In this document: positions 49,945 through 62,159 of the stretch, piece after piece
How positions within the stretch are numbered: position 1 is the first letter of the stretch
How the letters are laid out: the number at the start of each line of letters is the position of its first letter
NCBI GenBank assembly: GCA_000231825.2
Contig: JH720300.1
Span: 483,878 to 547,877, forward strand
From: Tetrahymena elliotti 4EA
Taxonomy: Eukaryota; Ciliophora; Oligohymenophorea; Hymenostomatida; Tetrahymenidae
DNA: 64,000 nt
Reading direction: 5' to 3'
Notes under the pieces: generated by a model
Seen by the model: the letters and a program-made list of their open reading frames with translations, nothing else
What the model was told of the DNA's origin: nothing
Database searches by the model: none
Translations under genes and position numbers: made by a program

Positions 49945-50787
49945 ATGACATAAAAATTAATTTTTGGCTACTGGAGCACAAGAGGAAGAGGCCAATAAAT
50001 TAGATTCTTACTTGAGTACGTCGAAGCAGATTATGAAGAAAAGCTCTACTATTTCGATAACCCTGATGAATGGTATTAAAAAGACAAAAAAACTTTGAAA
50101 CCTTTCCCTAACTTACCTTATATCATTGATGGTGACTTTTATTTGAGTGAGCATGATAGTGTTATCAAGTATATCGTTAAGAAACACCCTAAGTATCAAG
50201 AGTTAATTGGAATAGGTAAGGGCCCCAATGATGAATTNNNNNNNNNNNNNNNNNNNNNNNNNNNNNNNNNNNNNNNNNNNNNNNNNNNNNNNNNNNNNNN
50301 NNNNNNNNNNNNNNNNNNNNNNNNNNNNNNNNNNNNNGAGTTAATTGGAATAGGTAAGGGCCCCAATGATGAATTTGTTATTGATTAATTAGTATCAGTC
50401 ATTAATGATCTCAGATAAACCATTCGTGACTTATATGTCAACCCAAAGGTCTAAGAGTTAAAAAGAGATATCCTTCCTACAACTCATTCAAAATTCAAAG
50501 AGCTGATTGAATTTAAGGGATAAAACAAATTCCTTCTCCCTTACCTAACTATTGCTGATTTCAAGCTAGTTGAACTTCTTTTAAACTATAAGAGTCTTGA
50601 TGAAGAACTTTTCAATACTCATTTGAGTGTTTTTGAACCATACATCTAAAGTTTCTATTCTCTCCCAAGAATTTCAGATTATGTTAAGACTGAAACATAC
50701 AGATCTTACTCTGAATTTTTCCCTATCTAAAGAGCCCCAGTCACAGGCAAAGAATTTGTAGAGAAATTTAATAAATAATTTGTTTGA
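49945..50787 (+). CDS. Glutathione S-transferase copy 4, interrupted by an assembly gap
   Basis: The start reads GYWSTRGRGQQIRFLLEY with Tyr9 present, and the end matches GST1. The gene is interrupted by 100 N (50238-50337). The 38 bases before the gap and the 38 after it are identical, so the span is 843 nt. Removing 138 nt (gap plus one 38-base copy) gives exactly 705 nt and an intact frame. The true gene is therefore most likely a normal 234-residue mu-like GST. Compared with GST1 it differs mainly in the segment after RDLY and in the C-terminal linker. Confidence 0.88.
50200..50375. other. Assembly gap with duplicated edges
   Basis: 100 N flanked on both sides by the same 38-base segment (starting GAGTTAATTGG, ending GATGAATT). 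This is the signature of two overlapping contig ends that were scaffolded without being merged. Confidence 0.9.
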
Positions 50788-51469
50788 AGTTCTACTTATA
50801 TATTTATACTATTGTATGAGCCTTTTATAAAATTAATAATTGAGATACTCTCAAGATATATTTAATAATTAGTCAAATTTTTAGTTAATTATTTCCACAA
50901 ATATGATGTAAAAATTAATTAATCAAATATCAATAATTCATCGTGTAAACAAAAATTTATCAAAAATAAAAAAAGATTTTTATTTACTCTATCTATTTTC
51001 TACATCAAAATATCTTAAAAGAAAATACTTTGATTGTATTTATGTTTTGTTTTAAAAAAATTTCATTTATTTAATACTAATTGATTGTGTTGATTAATTT
51101 TTTGATTAGTAGATAAGTTTAAATTTTTAATTAAAAATTGAATTTTTACTAATGAACTAAAATTAGTGTACATTTAGAAAATAAGGTTATCTTTAAAAGA
51201 AAAATCATGATATTAAATAGAAATTAAGCCTGCTCTGTATGAATTGAAAACAAAAAACAATAAAATTATATGAAAAGATTTTAATTATTAGGATTGATTA
51301 ATTATTGTTTCAATTAATATATTTCTCATGAGATTTTTAAAATACTATTAGAAAAAATAAAAAGTTTTTATGTTAAAAACTTTCAAGTTTTACAGTCTTT
51401 GCTTAGTTGAAATAATTTTAATTATTTTCAAATTTTTTTTTCTTTTAGTAATTTTATTTTATTTTTGTA
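50788..51469. other. GST4 3' flank and spacer
   Basis: About 680 bp. It begins with the GST 3' flank (CTCTATCTATTTTCTACATC). Then comes a segment with TTAATACTAATTGATTGTGTTG that recurs near 57960, behind GST5. No gene. Confidence 0.5.
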
Positions 51470-51600
51470 AGCCACATCAACAAAAAACTTCATGAGAGTA
51501 AAAAAAATATATTTTAATTCAAATTAATAAATAAAATATTTTACTTTTTGATAATTTGTATTTGATAATAATTTATCATAAAACCAATACCTCACTCAAC
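51470..51600. repeat. Dispersed A/T-rich repeat, copy 2
   Basis: Near-identical to 47590-47715 (shared CAAATTAATAAATAAAATAT and TTTTACTTTTTGATAA). Here it lies about 180 bp before the start of channel E. Confidence 0.65.
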
Positions 51601-51782
51601 TCAGAGAATCCAAGTCAAGAAAAAGAAGTGAATTTACAATTAAGATAGTTTCTTTAAGTGCAATAAAGAAAGAAAATCAATTTTTATATTATACTCCTTG
51701 CAATAGTTGACTAATTAATGTTTAATTAAAAGAAATACAAACAATATTTAAAAAGCTTTTTTTAATTAAAGACAAAATATAA

Positions 51783-54700
51783 ATGAGTGTTAATGATTTA
51801 ATTAATGATCACAGTCAATAAGGCATACTTCTAAAACTTCAATATTCAGATGAAGCAAATCAACTAAAATTTCGAAATGAGTTAACAAGTGATAGAATTA
51901 TTTGGGAGCTACCTTTAATTTAAGAATAGAAAGCATAAATTAAAATAAAAGCAGATGTTGACATAACATAATTGGATTTTAAAGACCAAAAGCAAAACCT
52001 TATTTGTGAAAAAAACAAAATCTAAATTATCAATCAACCTTTTGATGAAATTAATACATGTTATCTCTTTAAAAAAAACAATGATATTTTAACTGATTAA
52101 ATAGAAGCTTTATCTCCTATGAGCCCTTAAAATAAATCATGTTTCTCAAATGGTGATTAATGCAATTAGAAAAGCTTTTATAGTAAAAGTTAATATAATT
52201 ATATTAAAAAAGAAAAGTTAAAGAGATAAACATAATTTCAAAGGCAAAACAACAAGCGAAGCTTCCATGAGAATCTAATTTTTTTAACTAAGATAAAAAA
52301 ATATGCTTTAAAATTTTTTGATCACTACCAAATATCTAGTAGAACTATTTACTTAAATAGCTTAATTCGTTAAAGAATCAATGACAATAGTGATTTTGTT
52401 ACACAAAGAAGTAATAAATTAATAATAACTGACATTTAAAAAAAATAAATAAATTCTTTTTTGTATAAATTCCCATTAATAAATATTCAACTAATTAATC
52501 CATAAAGTAATTTTGGCTTCTCAACATAACTATTTTTCATCGTTTACAACTGGATTTTCTTTTACTTGTTTTCTTTAGGGGTTATCTTTGACCAATAGAT
52601 TATGAGATTTTTAAATATCTACATCATAGGAATCACTGTATGGGTTATTGAAATACTATTGAAATTGAATACTGTTATTTATAATTACACTCAAAAAATA
52701 GAAACAAGAGAGTAAATATTTTTTATTTACTTAAAATAAAGATCAATTTATGACATCATACCTGCATTATTGCTTTACATTTTATATATTTTTCAAGAAA
52801 AAATCAATCTCATTCTTAATATAATTCTTAGTTTATTAATATGCTTAAAACTAAAAAATATGTCTTTTGATATAAATTAAATTCAAACACAATTCTGCAA
52901 AAGAATCAAAAAATATTATCTCATTTAGATGTTTAACTTAATTTTTAAGATGTTTATGATTGCTCATACTATTGGATGTCTATGGTATTTAATTGGTTTA
53001 TATGAAAAAAAGGTCTTAAATATATCAACATGGTTTGATTAAATGTTTGAATAAACAGAAGTATGGTGGTAGCTATATATATATTCCTTTTATTGGTCAT
53101 TATAGCTTATGATTATGGGATCTAATACAGCTACCTCTTTATTATAAATTAATTTTACTATTTTCGTGACTTTCATTACAGCTATAACATTCGGATATAT
53201 TCTTAATGTAATAGGTATGATTCTTGAAGAACTCGATAGAAATGAAATTAATAAAAGGCAAGATATAAATGTCATAAATGAATACATGAGACAAAAAAAT
53301 ATTTCAATGTAATTTCATATTAATTCATTCAAATACTTTTGTAATTAACCAAGCCCTTAAATAAAAAGCTAAAATATTCAAAAAATAATATGAAAATATT
53401 TTAGTGAGGCTTATTTTTTAATTTTAAAAGGGGTATTTTGAATGATTAATAAATTAAATAAATTATTTATAAAATAAAGGGATTTGTAAACTTAAATAAA
53501 CTTGGATTTAAATTATTTTTATGAAAAAAATATTAAAAAAACATAATAAGATGTGGAGAATGCTGTAAATAATTTATCTTAAGAGATGAGGATGAAATTA
53601 AAATTAGAACAAAATCTACAAATTTTAAAACGCATCTCTTTTTTTGAATAAAATTTCTCCTAAAATTCACTTATATCATATGCTCCTTTTTTAGAAGAAG
53701 AAACTTATTATCCAAACTAAACTATTTTGTCAACTGATAAATTTGGTGACTCAATTATTTTTATTGACTCTGGAAAAGGTAAATTTTTTCACATTTTCAA
53801 TTTAATATTGTAGTTTAACTTTTTATCAATTTAAAATAAATATTAAATCTGAAAAATAAATGAATTTAAACGGACATTTTTAATTTGTTTTAGTTTGAAA
53901 GTTATTTTAAATTTCTCAAAATTTAAAATTAAAATAAATATTTATTTATTTTATTTTTCTGAGGAAGCAAATATATTGGGGAAATATTCACCACCACTAA
54001 ATTTATTTTTTTTTAGCAGAAATTATTTCCTTTACTTGATTGAGTAAATCTATTTTTTTTGTTTATTTGAATAAGTTGAGATGATTTTTCTAAATTTTAA
54101 AAATACTTGGAATTAAAATAAATTAAAATTTTAAAACATAAAGTTGAAGTAACGAAATACTGTAAAAACGGTTAAAATTATAGTTAGTGTTCTTAAGTCT
54201 TTACTGAAGGTTAATATTTTGGATAATCAAATTTTTTTACAAGTACTATGAGTGAATTGTAATGTGTTTCTAAAGATTTTACAAAAATAGTAAAGCTAAA
54301 TAGATAAAAGTTTATATCTGTCATGCAAAATGATGAGAAAGACTTTGAATTATTTTGCTAAATTAGAGATAATATTTAATATTATGATAATTTAAGAGAA
54401 ATTGGAGAAACGTGCAGAAATTGTAATAATAAATCTCATAGTTCTTTGTAATGTCCTAGAGTCCACTTTGATAAACGTTCAGAATTTATAAGAATAGGAG
54501 TTATAGAATCTAAAAAATAGAGCAGAAATGAGAAAAAAAGAAGAAAATACAAGTTAAATAGCTTAAATATCATAAATCATATTTCTTATGTTGCAGCTGA
54601 ATTTATGAATGATTTTCAATTTAAGTATTTAGAAAGTGCATTAAAAACAGAAACAAAACTTGGTGAAGAGGAAATTTCAAATAAGCTTTCTGACTAATAT

Positions 54701-55416
54701 TCTTAAAACTTCACTAGCATTCTCAGAAGCGAAGTTAGACATGAAGATTTTGTACCTACAGATTCAACCAAATAAAATTTTCTTTCTAAATTTAAGCAAT
54801 AGACATAGCCAATATTAGAAAGCTCTCTACTTATAACATAGCATAGTTAGGATAAAACTTTAGATGAATAAATCTCTCTGAAATTTTTAAATTTATCAAA
54901 ATTTACTAAACAATTATCAAGATAAAGTAATGAAAATGAGCTAAGCAGTGTAAAAATTTTTCTATTTTAATAAAATTTATTTACTTTTATACTAATTAGG
55001 TAATTGAAGTAGAAAGTTCAAATAGATAAATTTAAGAAGGATCTTCCAAATTGGAAGAAGAATAATGGAATGATGAAATCAACTTCAATAAAAGCAAAGA
55101 GCAAATCAACTTAAAATAACAATAAGTTCTATAAAATAAGTATAAAAAGAAAACTTCTACTTAATGTTTTGATTAAAGATTTGTTTCTTTTATGGATTAA
55201 CATGCAAATTCATATGAATAAAAAGATACAATTTTCTTAAGTCCCTACCAAATCTAATAAAATAGCTTAAGTAATAGCTTTCCTTGGAATTTTGAAACAC
55301 AAAAAGACTTTAAATTCTACTTCACTTAAGGAAACCTAAAATATTTACTTCTTAGAATATAAAAAGCTTAAATCAAATACCTCAAAAAAAAAGCAAAGAA
55401 AAAATTAAAGTTTTGA
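51783..55416 (+). CDS. Divergent CNBD cation channel paralogue E inside the GST array
   Basis: Exons 51783-53308, 53480-53778, 54144-54949 and 55000-55416 join in phase to 1015 residues. Introns fall at the same places as in paralogues A-D. It lacks the SCWSETQ box; its N-terminus starts MSVNDLINDHSQQG. Six helices follow, with pore FYWSLQLMIMGSN (GSN at 446-448) and S6 FGYILNVIGMILEEL. The C-linker is DLQTQINLDLNYFY and the CNBD has EETYYPNQTIL. The CCHC knuckle is at C699, C702, H707, C712. The tail ends with PWNFETQKDFKFYF. In the CNBD the conserved GxxxGxLDLFTGM stretch of A-D is replaced by EGQYFGQSNFFTSTMSE. This is the outgroup of the set, sitting about 22 kb from the cluster. Confidence 0.86.
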
Positions 55417-56234
55417 CTCTCATCAATAATAATTTATTTGTAAGTCATTGATATGAATTTAAATATAACAAATTATTTTTTTTACCTTGTATTTCATAAA
55501 TTTTAAGATAGATTGATTCTAATTATATTAAGCATTCTTCTCTTTTAAAAAGAGTAGATCTTTAGGATATAAGTTTTCGGGAAATCTTAATGAAGAAATC
55601 ATTTGAAAATTTAAATTAAAGTTGATTTTACATACTATTTTTACTCATAATAGTTTTGTTATTAACCTAAATGTATTGATGAAAATCATCTAAAAGTTAG
55701 ATTCAATATTTGTTTCTTTTCTTTTACTTTAACTCTTTTCCATTCAATCGGTATATCCTAATCAATCTAATCAATGAGATATTAATTAAAGAAATTTAAA
55801 TAATTTTTCTTAAAAAAATTTGTTTTTCACATATAAAAGATTGAATTTATCTTAATTCAAAATCTATTAAAAAGTTAAATATAAAAACAATATATTGTAA
55901 ATTAATAAAAAGAATTATAAAACTGAATATTGAGAATTAGAATAATTTAATTAATATATTTTATTTACTAGGATAAAAGATTTTACATGATACTTAAAAA
56001 ACATTCCAAAGTTATCAAATCATACTGATTAATTTTTTTAATGAAAATTAAATTTGGTATTTCAAACCATTTTAATTTTTTTTATACAATAAAAGTTCAA
56101 ATATTTCAACAGAAATAATAAAATTAGCATTATTAATCATAAGAAACTTTAGAAAAAATATCTTCTTATTCGAAATACCTTTATCTATATCATTAATAAA
56201 TTGATATAGATTATCTACTAATTTCTTCTAAAAA
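55417..56234. other. Copied spacer upstream of GST5
   Basis: About 820 bp with partial matches to the spacers before GST1, 2 and 4 (AAAGAGTAGATCTTTAGGATA region, TTAGAATAATT.AATTAATATATTTTATTTAC). No gene-F relic precedes it. Confidence 0.55.
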
Positions 56235-56310
56235 AATCCAGAATATCTTTAATTAAAGTTTTCTGATAACCTAATTATTATAAATCTGAAGATTAACTAA
56301 TAATTTTATA
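56235..56310 (+). promoter_or_regulatory. Conserved GST upstream box, copy 4 (core altered)
   Basis: Same block, about 158 bp before the GST5 ATG. The core reads ATCCAGAATATC instead of TTCCAGAATATC, so the TTC half-site is lost while GAA is kept. Confidence 0.45.
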
Positions 56311-56392
56311 AAAATTTTCAACAAGAATTTTTACAATCTGAAAAGTCAAATTAAAAATATAAGTATTAAAATAATCCTTTATTTTGAAGAAA

Positions 56393-57103
56393 ATGTCTTA
56401 AAAATTAATTTATGCATACTGGAGCATTAGAGGAAGAGGTTAATAAATTAGATTCTTACTTGAATATGTAGAAGCCAATTATGAAGAAAAGCTCTACCAT
56501 TTAGAGAACCCTGAAGAATGGCTTTAAAAAGACAAAAAAACTTTGAAACCTTTCCCTAACTTACCTTACATTATAGATGGTGATTTTTACTTGAGCGAGC
56601 ATGATACACTTATCAAGTATATTGTTAAGAAACATCCTAAGTATCAAGAGTTAATTGGAATAGGTAAGGGTCCTAACGATGAGTTTGTTATAGACTAGTT
56701 AGTATCAGTCATTAACGATCTCAAATCAACCATTCGTAGTTTCCATTTCAACCCAAAAATCTAAGAGATCAAAAGAGATCTCCTTCCTACAACTCAAACA
56801 AAATTTAACTAATTAATTGAATTTAAGGGATAAAACAAATTCCTTCTCCCCTACCTAACAATTGCTGATTTTAAGTTAGTGGAAGTTCTTTTATACTATA
56901 AGTGTATTGATGAAGAACTTTTCAAAACTCATTTGAGCGTTTTTGAGCCATACATCTAAACCTTTTATTCTCTCCCAAGAATTTCAGAATATGTTAAGAC
57001 TGAAAAATATAGATAATACTCTGAATTCTTCAATATCAAAAAAGAAAAGGCCTATATCACAGGCAAAGAATTTTTAGAGAAATTTAATAAATAATTTGTT
57101 TGA
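56393..57103 (+). CDS. Glutathione S-transferase, mu-like, copy 5 (intact)
   Basis: A single exon of 236 residues. The start is LIYAYWSIRGRGQQIRFLLEY, so Gly8 is Ala but Tyr9 is kept. PNLPYIIDGDFYLSEHDTLI is conserved, and FLLPYLTIADFKLVEVL follows. It has two extra residues near the C-terminus (NIKKEKAYITGKEF against PIQRSYFTGKEF in GST1). Several silent changes, such as AAG GGT CCT against AAG GGC CCC, show it split off before copies 1, 2 and 4. It is the right-most intact GST and lies between channel E and the GST3 relic. Confidence 0.92.
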
Positions 57104-57394
57104 AGATCTTTTTATATTATTATACTATTGTATGAACCTTTTATTATATTAATAATTGGGATATTCTTAGATATTTTTGGTAACAAATCTAACTTTTAGT
57201 TTATTATTTCCACCAAAATGATGTATAAATTAGATAATCAAATATCCACTTTTGTAAATCTGTTCTATTTTTAATTAAAAATTTAGAAAGTCTTCCTTCT
57301 ATTTTTTACTGAAAATTTTTCAAAATTTTTGTAGCTTACTTAAATGAATACTTTTTTTAAAAAATTGATCAAAATTATCAACAAATTTTTAATA

Positions 57395-57513
57395 ATGTTT
57401 CAGAAATTAATATCTGAGTCTTGGATTTTAAAGAGCAACCAAAATAATTTGCAAACTTTAGCTATTATTTTTTGAAAAATATTTTATATCAAAATTTATC
57501 TCTTAATTCATGA
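57395..57513 (+). pseudogene. Internally deleted GST3 relic
   Basis: The first roughly 60 bases match the GST3 start (AATTAATAT.TG..TCTTGGATTT.AAAGAGCAA). The sequence then jumps to the GST3 end (ATTTATATCAAAATTTA.CTC followed by a TGA). About 580 bp of the middle are gone. The matching 3' flank continues to about 57610 (AAATCTAAATTAGAATTATT), showing the whole GST3 locus was duplicated before the deletion. Confidence 0.82.
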
Positions 57514-58091
57514 AAGAATTATCAAGATAATTAGTTATTGCAAAACTAAATCTAAATTAGAATTATTGGATTATTTTATATCATCTAATAACATTTTAAA
57601 ACATTCTAAATGGCAAACTAGCAATAGACAAAAATATTTTATTTGATGTATTAAGAATAAGAAAACATGTTATGAAACATACTTTAACGATAATTATTTA
57701 TAAGAATTACTTTAAGTAATGATTAACTTTTGTAACAATAAAATTTGATTTTTTAAAATATTTTTTAATGTAAATTAATAATATTTGAGATTATATTTTT
57801 TTTATAATATAATGAATTAAATTAACAATATTTTAAAAAAACTTAACAAATATATTTTTAATAACTATTTTAATAAATATTAAATCAGCTTGAGAGAAAA
57901 AAATGCTAGCACTTTAATAGAAAATACTTTGTTTATTTTTAATGTTTTGTTTTTAGAAAATTTGATTTGTTTAATACTAATTAATTGTGTTGATGAATTG
58001 ATTTATTGTAAGTAACTAATTTTAATTCTTTTAATCAAAAATTGAATTCTTACTGATTACTGACCAAACAAATAAATATTATTCAATTAGA
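57514..58091. other. Spacer after the GST array
   Basis: About 580 bp. The first 100 bp is GST3-type 3' flank. The block around 57930-58050 resembles 51010-51150. No gene. Confidence 0.5.
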
Positions 58092-61000
58092 ATGATAAAG
58101 GGAAAGCTACCTTCCATAAAAAGGTTCTTTGATTAAGATCCTAGTCTTGTTTCTATATCAATTCCTATAACTTACAATGATAAAAGATTGATCGCTTATA
58201 GAAATAAATACTGCAAAAAGCCCGAATGTATTTATGATAAATTATAAATTTTAGAAAAGTAGAGTAAAGTAAATTAGGGATTACTACAAAATTAATAAAT
58301 AGATGACATGACATTTTGGTGTAATATTTGCTTGAACACAATTGACCCTAAAGAATTTTTGCCAGATGAAGAGCTATAAAGAATAATTGATAATACATGG
58401 AATAAATTAGAAGAAATTAATAAGAATCCAAGCACAAAAATAAATTGTAAAAGGGTCTAATTATTTAGAGATGGTTCCTGGGAGCCTATATTTGTCTAAA
58501 ATAAAGATGGAAGAATGGTCCGCAAAAATCAAACTGTTATTAACAAGGCCATAGTTTTACCTTCTTTAGAGAACTGAAGCAGTGAAGAATTCGCATTACT
58601 CTTTGAAACATACTTTAATCAAAATGCAATAAAATAACCTTAATATGATTAGTTAGTTAGTTTCTCTCTTTTTCCTCATCCTATAAGACCTGATTAAGGT
58701 AATAGGGAAGTTACAGCTTATTATAAGTTAAGCCTTATTCATTCCCTTACCAAACAGTATAAAATGGATACAATTAATGGAGGGAATAATGTAGTCAAAA
58801 TAGGCAAAGACCTTATGAGAACATACATAAAATATATAGAAAATTAAAGTTATGTAACTTCCAAATCTGGAAGAAGATATTATGTAATAGGTAATAAAAT
58901 CAAACACTATTCCTATTCACTATTAATATTTTAATTGTTTTAATATTTTAGGTTTCGAAGCTATGGTTAATGAGAATAAGTCAAAGGTTGAAAAGTATAA
59001 ATATTACTTTTTTGATAAAGGCGAGCTTATTCCACAGTATAGACTTAAAGATTATGATGATTTGATTTTGCTTTTTAAATATGATAATTAATGGTTTATC
59101 ACTTTATGGAAAATACATGAAAATGACATCTATTTAGTTGATTATAAGGAGAATTCAGAAGATAAATTTGGTAATGTGATTTAGATTGTAAAAGATTTTC
59201 ATAAAAAATTTTATGATTTCTAATTGCCTAGCAAAGGTGTTATTGTTTTACCTGATAACTTTAGCTATAAAGTTAAAGAGCAGAAGAATGATGATTGTGG
59301 AGATTTATGTATGGCTTTTCTTTATTTTTACATTTTAGGAAGTCTCATCATAGAGATAAAACTAACACCACCTAAAAGAGCTAATTTTGCACTTTCTTTT
59401 GGGTGGCTTCTTCTAAAAATATACCATGAGCAAGAGTATGGCTTCAAAAAGAATATAATCAAACCTTAAACAATTTTAATTCAGGTAAGCAAAGATAGCA
59501 ATTCTTAAAGCGAAATAGATGATAAAGCCAAATAAAAAGAATTAGAAGAAGTATTTGGATTCAGGGATATTTTTATGGGTGATGGGATTAATAAACTTCC
59601 GAAGAAAGATCCTACAGAAAATAAGGTGATTAGAAAGACACCTATTCCAAATAAAGAAGATTTACATATTTCTGATGAAACATATGAGGTTAATGATTAA
59701 TCAGATGAAGAATTTAGAAAAAAAATAGTTTATGTGGCATCATAGAAAGATCGTGAACAGTTGGATAAAATTTACAATAATAGATAAAGTGCTAAAAATT
59801 ATTCGGCAAAAAAAATATTGGATTCTTAAGAAATAGAGCCATATACATTCAATAGAAAGAGTACTGCTTAAGATTAAGCTCTTTTAGACAAACGTAAGCA
59901 AACCTTAAAAAATATTAAAAAAATATTTATATTTTTACAAAATAGCTACTTTTAATCACTAAGATAGAAGATCTGCTGGCAATAAACTGAACTAAGATTC
60001 TTTTCAACCTGAGAATGTTTGGTTCAACTTATAAACTTAATCTGATAAGTAAGAATAGTCTTCTTTAATATAAAAGGTGGATAAAAAAAATTAATTCTAA
60101 AAAGCTGGAGATTAACTACTAAGCTAGTCTAGCTATTTCAGCAATAACTAAAATTCTTAATAAATGGTTAGTCCTATGATAAAACAAACTAAATAGCAGA
60201 ATGAATAAACAAAAAAAATTGCTTAACTGTCAAAGCAAGAATTTGAGAAACAAAAAAAAGAGTTTGAAGATAAATTAGTTTAAATCAACAATTAATTCAT
60301 TAAAAAGTAAGACATAATTGATATACTGGATGAAATTAGAAAAGATGTCAATATTGAAATGAAAATAGAAATGAGAAAATTAGCAGAGGACATCAAACTA
60401 TAACAAGAAAAAAAAGAAATAGAAGATGAGCTGAGAAAAAAACATTTTGAAGATTACTTCAAGTTTTTATTAGCTTATTATTACGAAAATGATATTTAGT
60501 AATATTACTAGCTGATAGAAGAGTATAATAACAGATTAAGATAATTTGCTGTTTCAAATTTACCTGACAATTTATTTGAATAGTAAATTAATAATCCATT
60601 TACGAAGAACAACTCTTCTATATCCACAGTAGCATAAACACTTCCTTTTGGTAGTAATATGAATTCTTATTAAACACCACAATAAAGAAATAAATCTGGT
60701 GACTAGTTATACGATGGATTTTTTAATAGAGGTTCTATGAAGTATACTTCATCTTTAGTTGCAAGACCATAGGCTTGGAACATAGAACAGAAGTATTTAG
60801 ATAATGATAATAATTTTAATAAAGGAAATATAAAAGTTCCTAGAGATGCTGAATTCAAAAGCCCTGGATTTAATGGATTTGCAATTTCTCCTGAAAAGGC
60901 TGAAAAATATAAAAATAGAATTGACAAGTATCTTGAAGATAATATAAAATTTGGATAAACAAGAGCTGATTAACTGAAAGAGATTAGAAGAAAACAAGAA

Positions 61001-61357
61001 CTAAAAGAATTAGTTAGAAATCAGTAGATGGATGATCTAACTAGATTAAATGACAAAGGACTAAAACTTTTTGGGAGCGAATATTATAAACAGCAAAAAA
61101 TATAAAATTAAATAGAATAAGAAAGGAAGTATTAGTAGTTATTGGCTAATCCTAACTTTTAGCAGTAAAATCCACGTCCAAATTAGTTATTTTCTAAATA
61201 CAATTCAACAACAAAGCTCTAAGACATATTCAATATGAATTAAGATGTTTATACATCCTAAACTAATAATATAAACACAACCAGTTCAGGGTATAAAACC
61301 TTTGTGCCTACATCTAATTCTATTAAGATTACAAACAACTCATACCAAAATTTTTGA
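58092..61357 (+). CDS. SP-RING-like zinc finger plus Ulp1-like protease protein, in-frame TGA
   Basis: Exons 58092-58890, 58952-59893 and 59946-61357 join in phase to 1051 codons including the stop. Codon 162 (58575-58577) is TGA, yet the same frame continues as clear coding sequence for a further 888 codons. N-terminal part: an SP-RING/MIZ-like segment with C41, C46, C77 and C80 (YCKKPEC, FWCNIC); the usual His ligand is Lys. Middle: a C48/Ulp1-like segment with NQWF at 312-315, VDY, and EQKNDDCG with Cys382; the catalytic His of NxHW appears to be Gln. C-terminal part: charged and Gln-rich, with a coiled coil at about 678-752. It may belong to SUMO or related modifier metabolism (inference). 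The TGA may be a nonsense mutation, a sequence error, or recoding. Confidence 0.65.
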
Positions 61358-62159
61358 AGAATTTTTTTTTTGGTTTTAATATTGATCAGAATTTCATACT
61401 TTTAATTTAAAAAGATAAAAATATATCAATTATTTAATCAAACAGATTTTTAATTGTTTATTCATAATATCATTCAAACAAACGAAAGTTAAATTTTGTT
61501 ATTATTTTTAATTTTAATTGTTGATGTTTAAATATTTCAAACAATATATTTAAAATTCATATTTTTATTTTGCCTTTTATTAAAAAATAGATTTGCTAAT
61601 CAAAGTTAAACAAAGAATAAAAATTCTAAGAGGATTTAATCTAAAAATTAATATATAAAATCATTGTAAATAATAATAAATTAGAATAAGCATCAAAAAT
61701 TAAATGTAATTTCATTTAATTAGTTGATTATTTTCTAAAATTATTATTTGTTTTTTATATGCTATTTTCTTGAAAAATACTGAAGCATCTAAATAGCTAA
61801 ATATTAGCATCAAATATATGTAATATAAATTAAAATTAATATTAATTTTAGATTATTGTTCCAAAATTTATTAAAATCTTTTAATTTAAAAATTATTTTA
61901 TCTTTTATTTTTTTTAAAAATTTGAATATTCCATCAAGAAAGGAATTTATTAAGTTTTTTATTTTTGTTAACTTGTTAATTTGATTTTAAAAACAAAGAT
62001 TGCATATTCTTATATTCATTTAATTGAAAGGTGAAGATTAGAAAGATTCAATTATTATAACTTATTATAGAAATACGCATAAAGATTAAACTCTTATCAA
62101 AAATGAAGCTGCTTAATATATTTTTTATTTATACTATTATATTATATATCTCTTTTTTT
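61358..62159. other. Convergent intergenic region
   Basis: About 800 bp of A/T-rich DNA between two convergent genes, with no supported frame. Confidence 0.5.

Noticed and set aside
50238..50337. N run as a real insertion in a GST gene
   Set aside because: Identical 38-bp edges and the exact 705-nt length after collapse show it is an assembly artefact.
60703..60997. Two overlapping minus-strand frames
   Set aside because: They lie antisense to exon 3 of the SP-RING/Ulp1-like gene, whose frame and stop are well supported.
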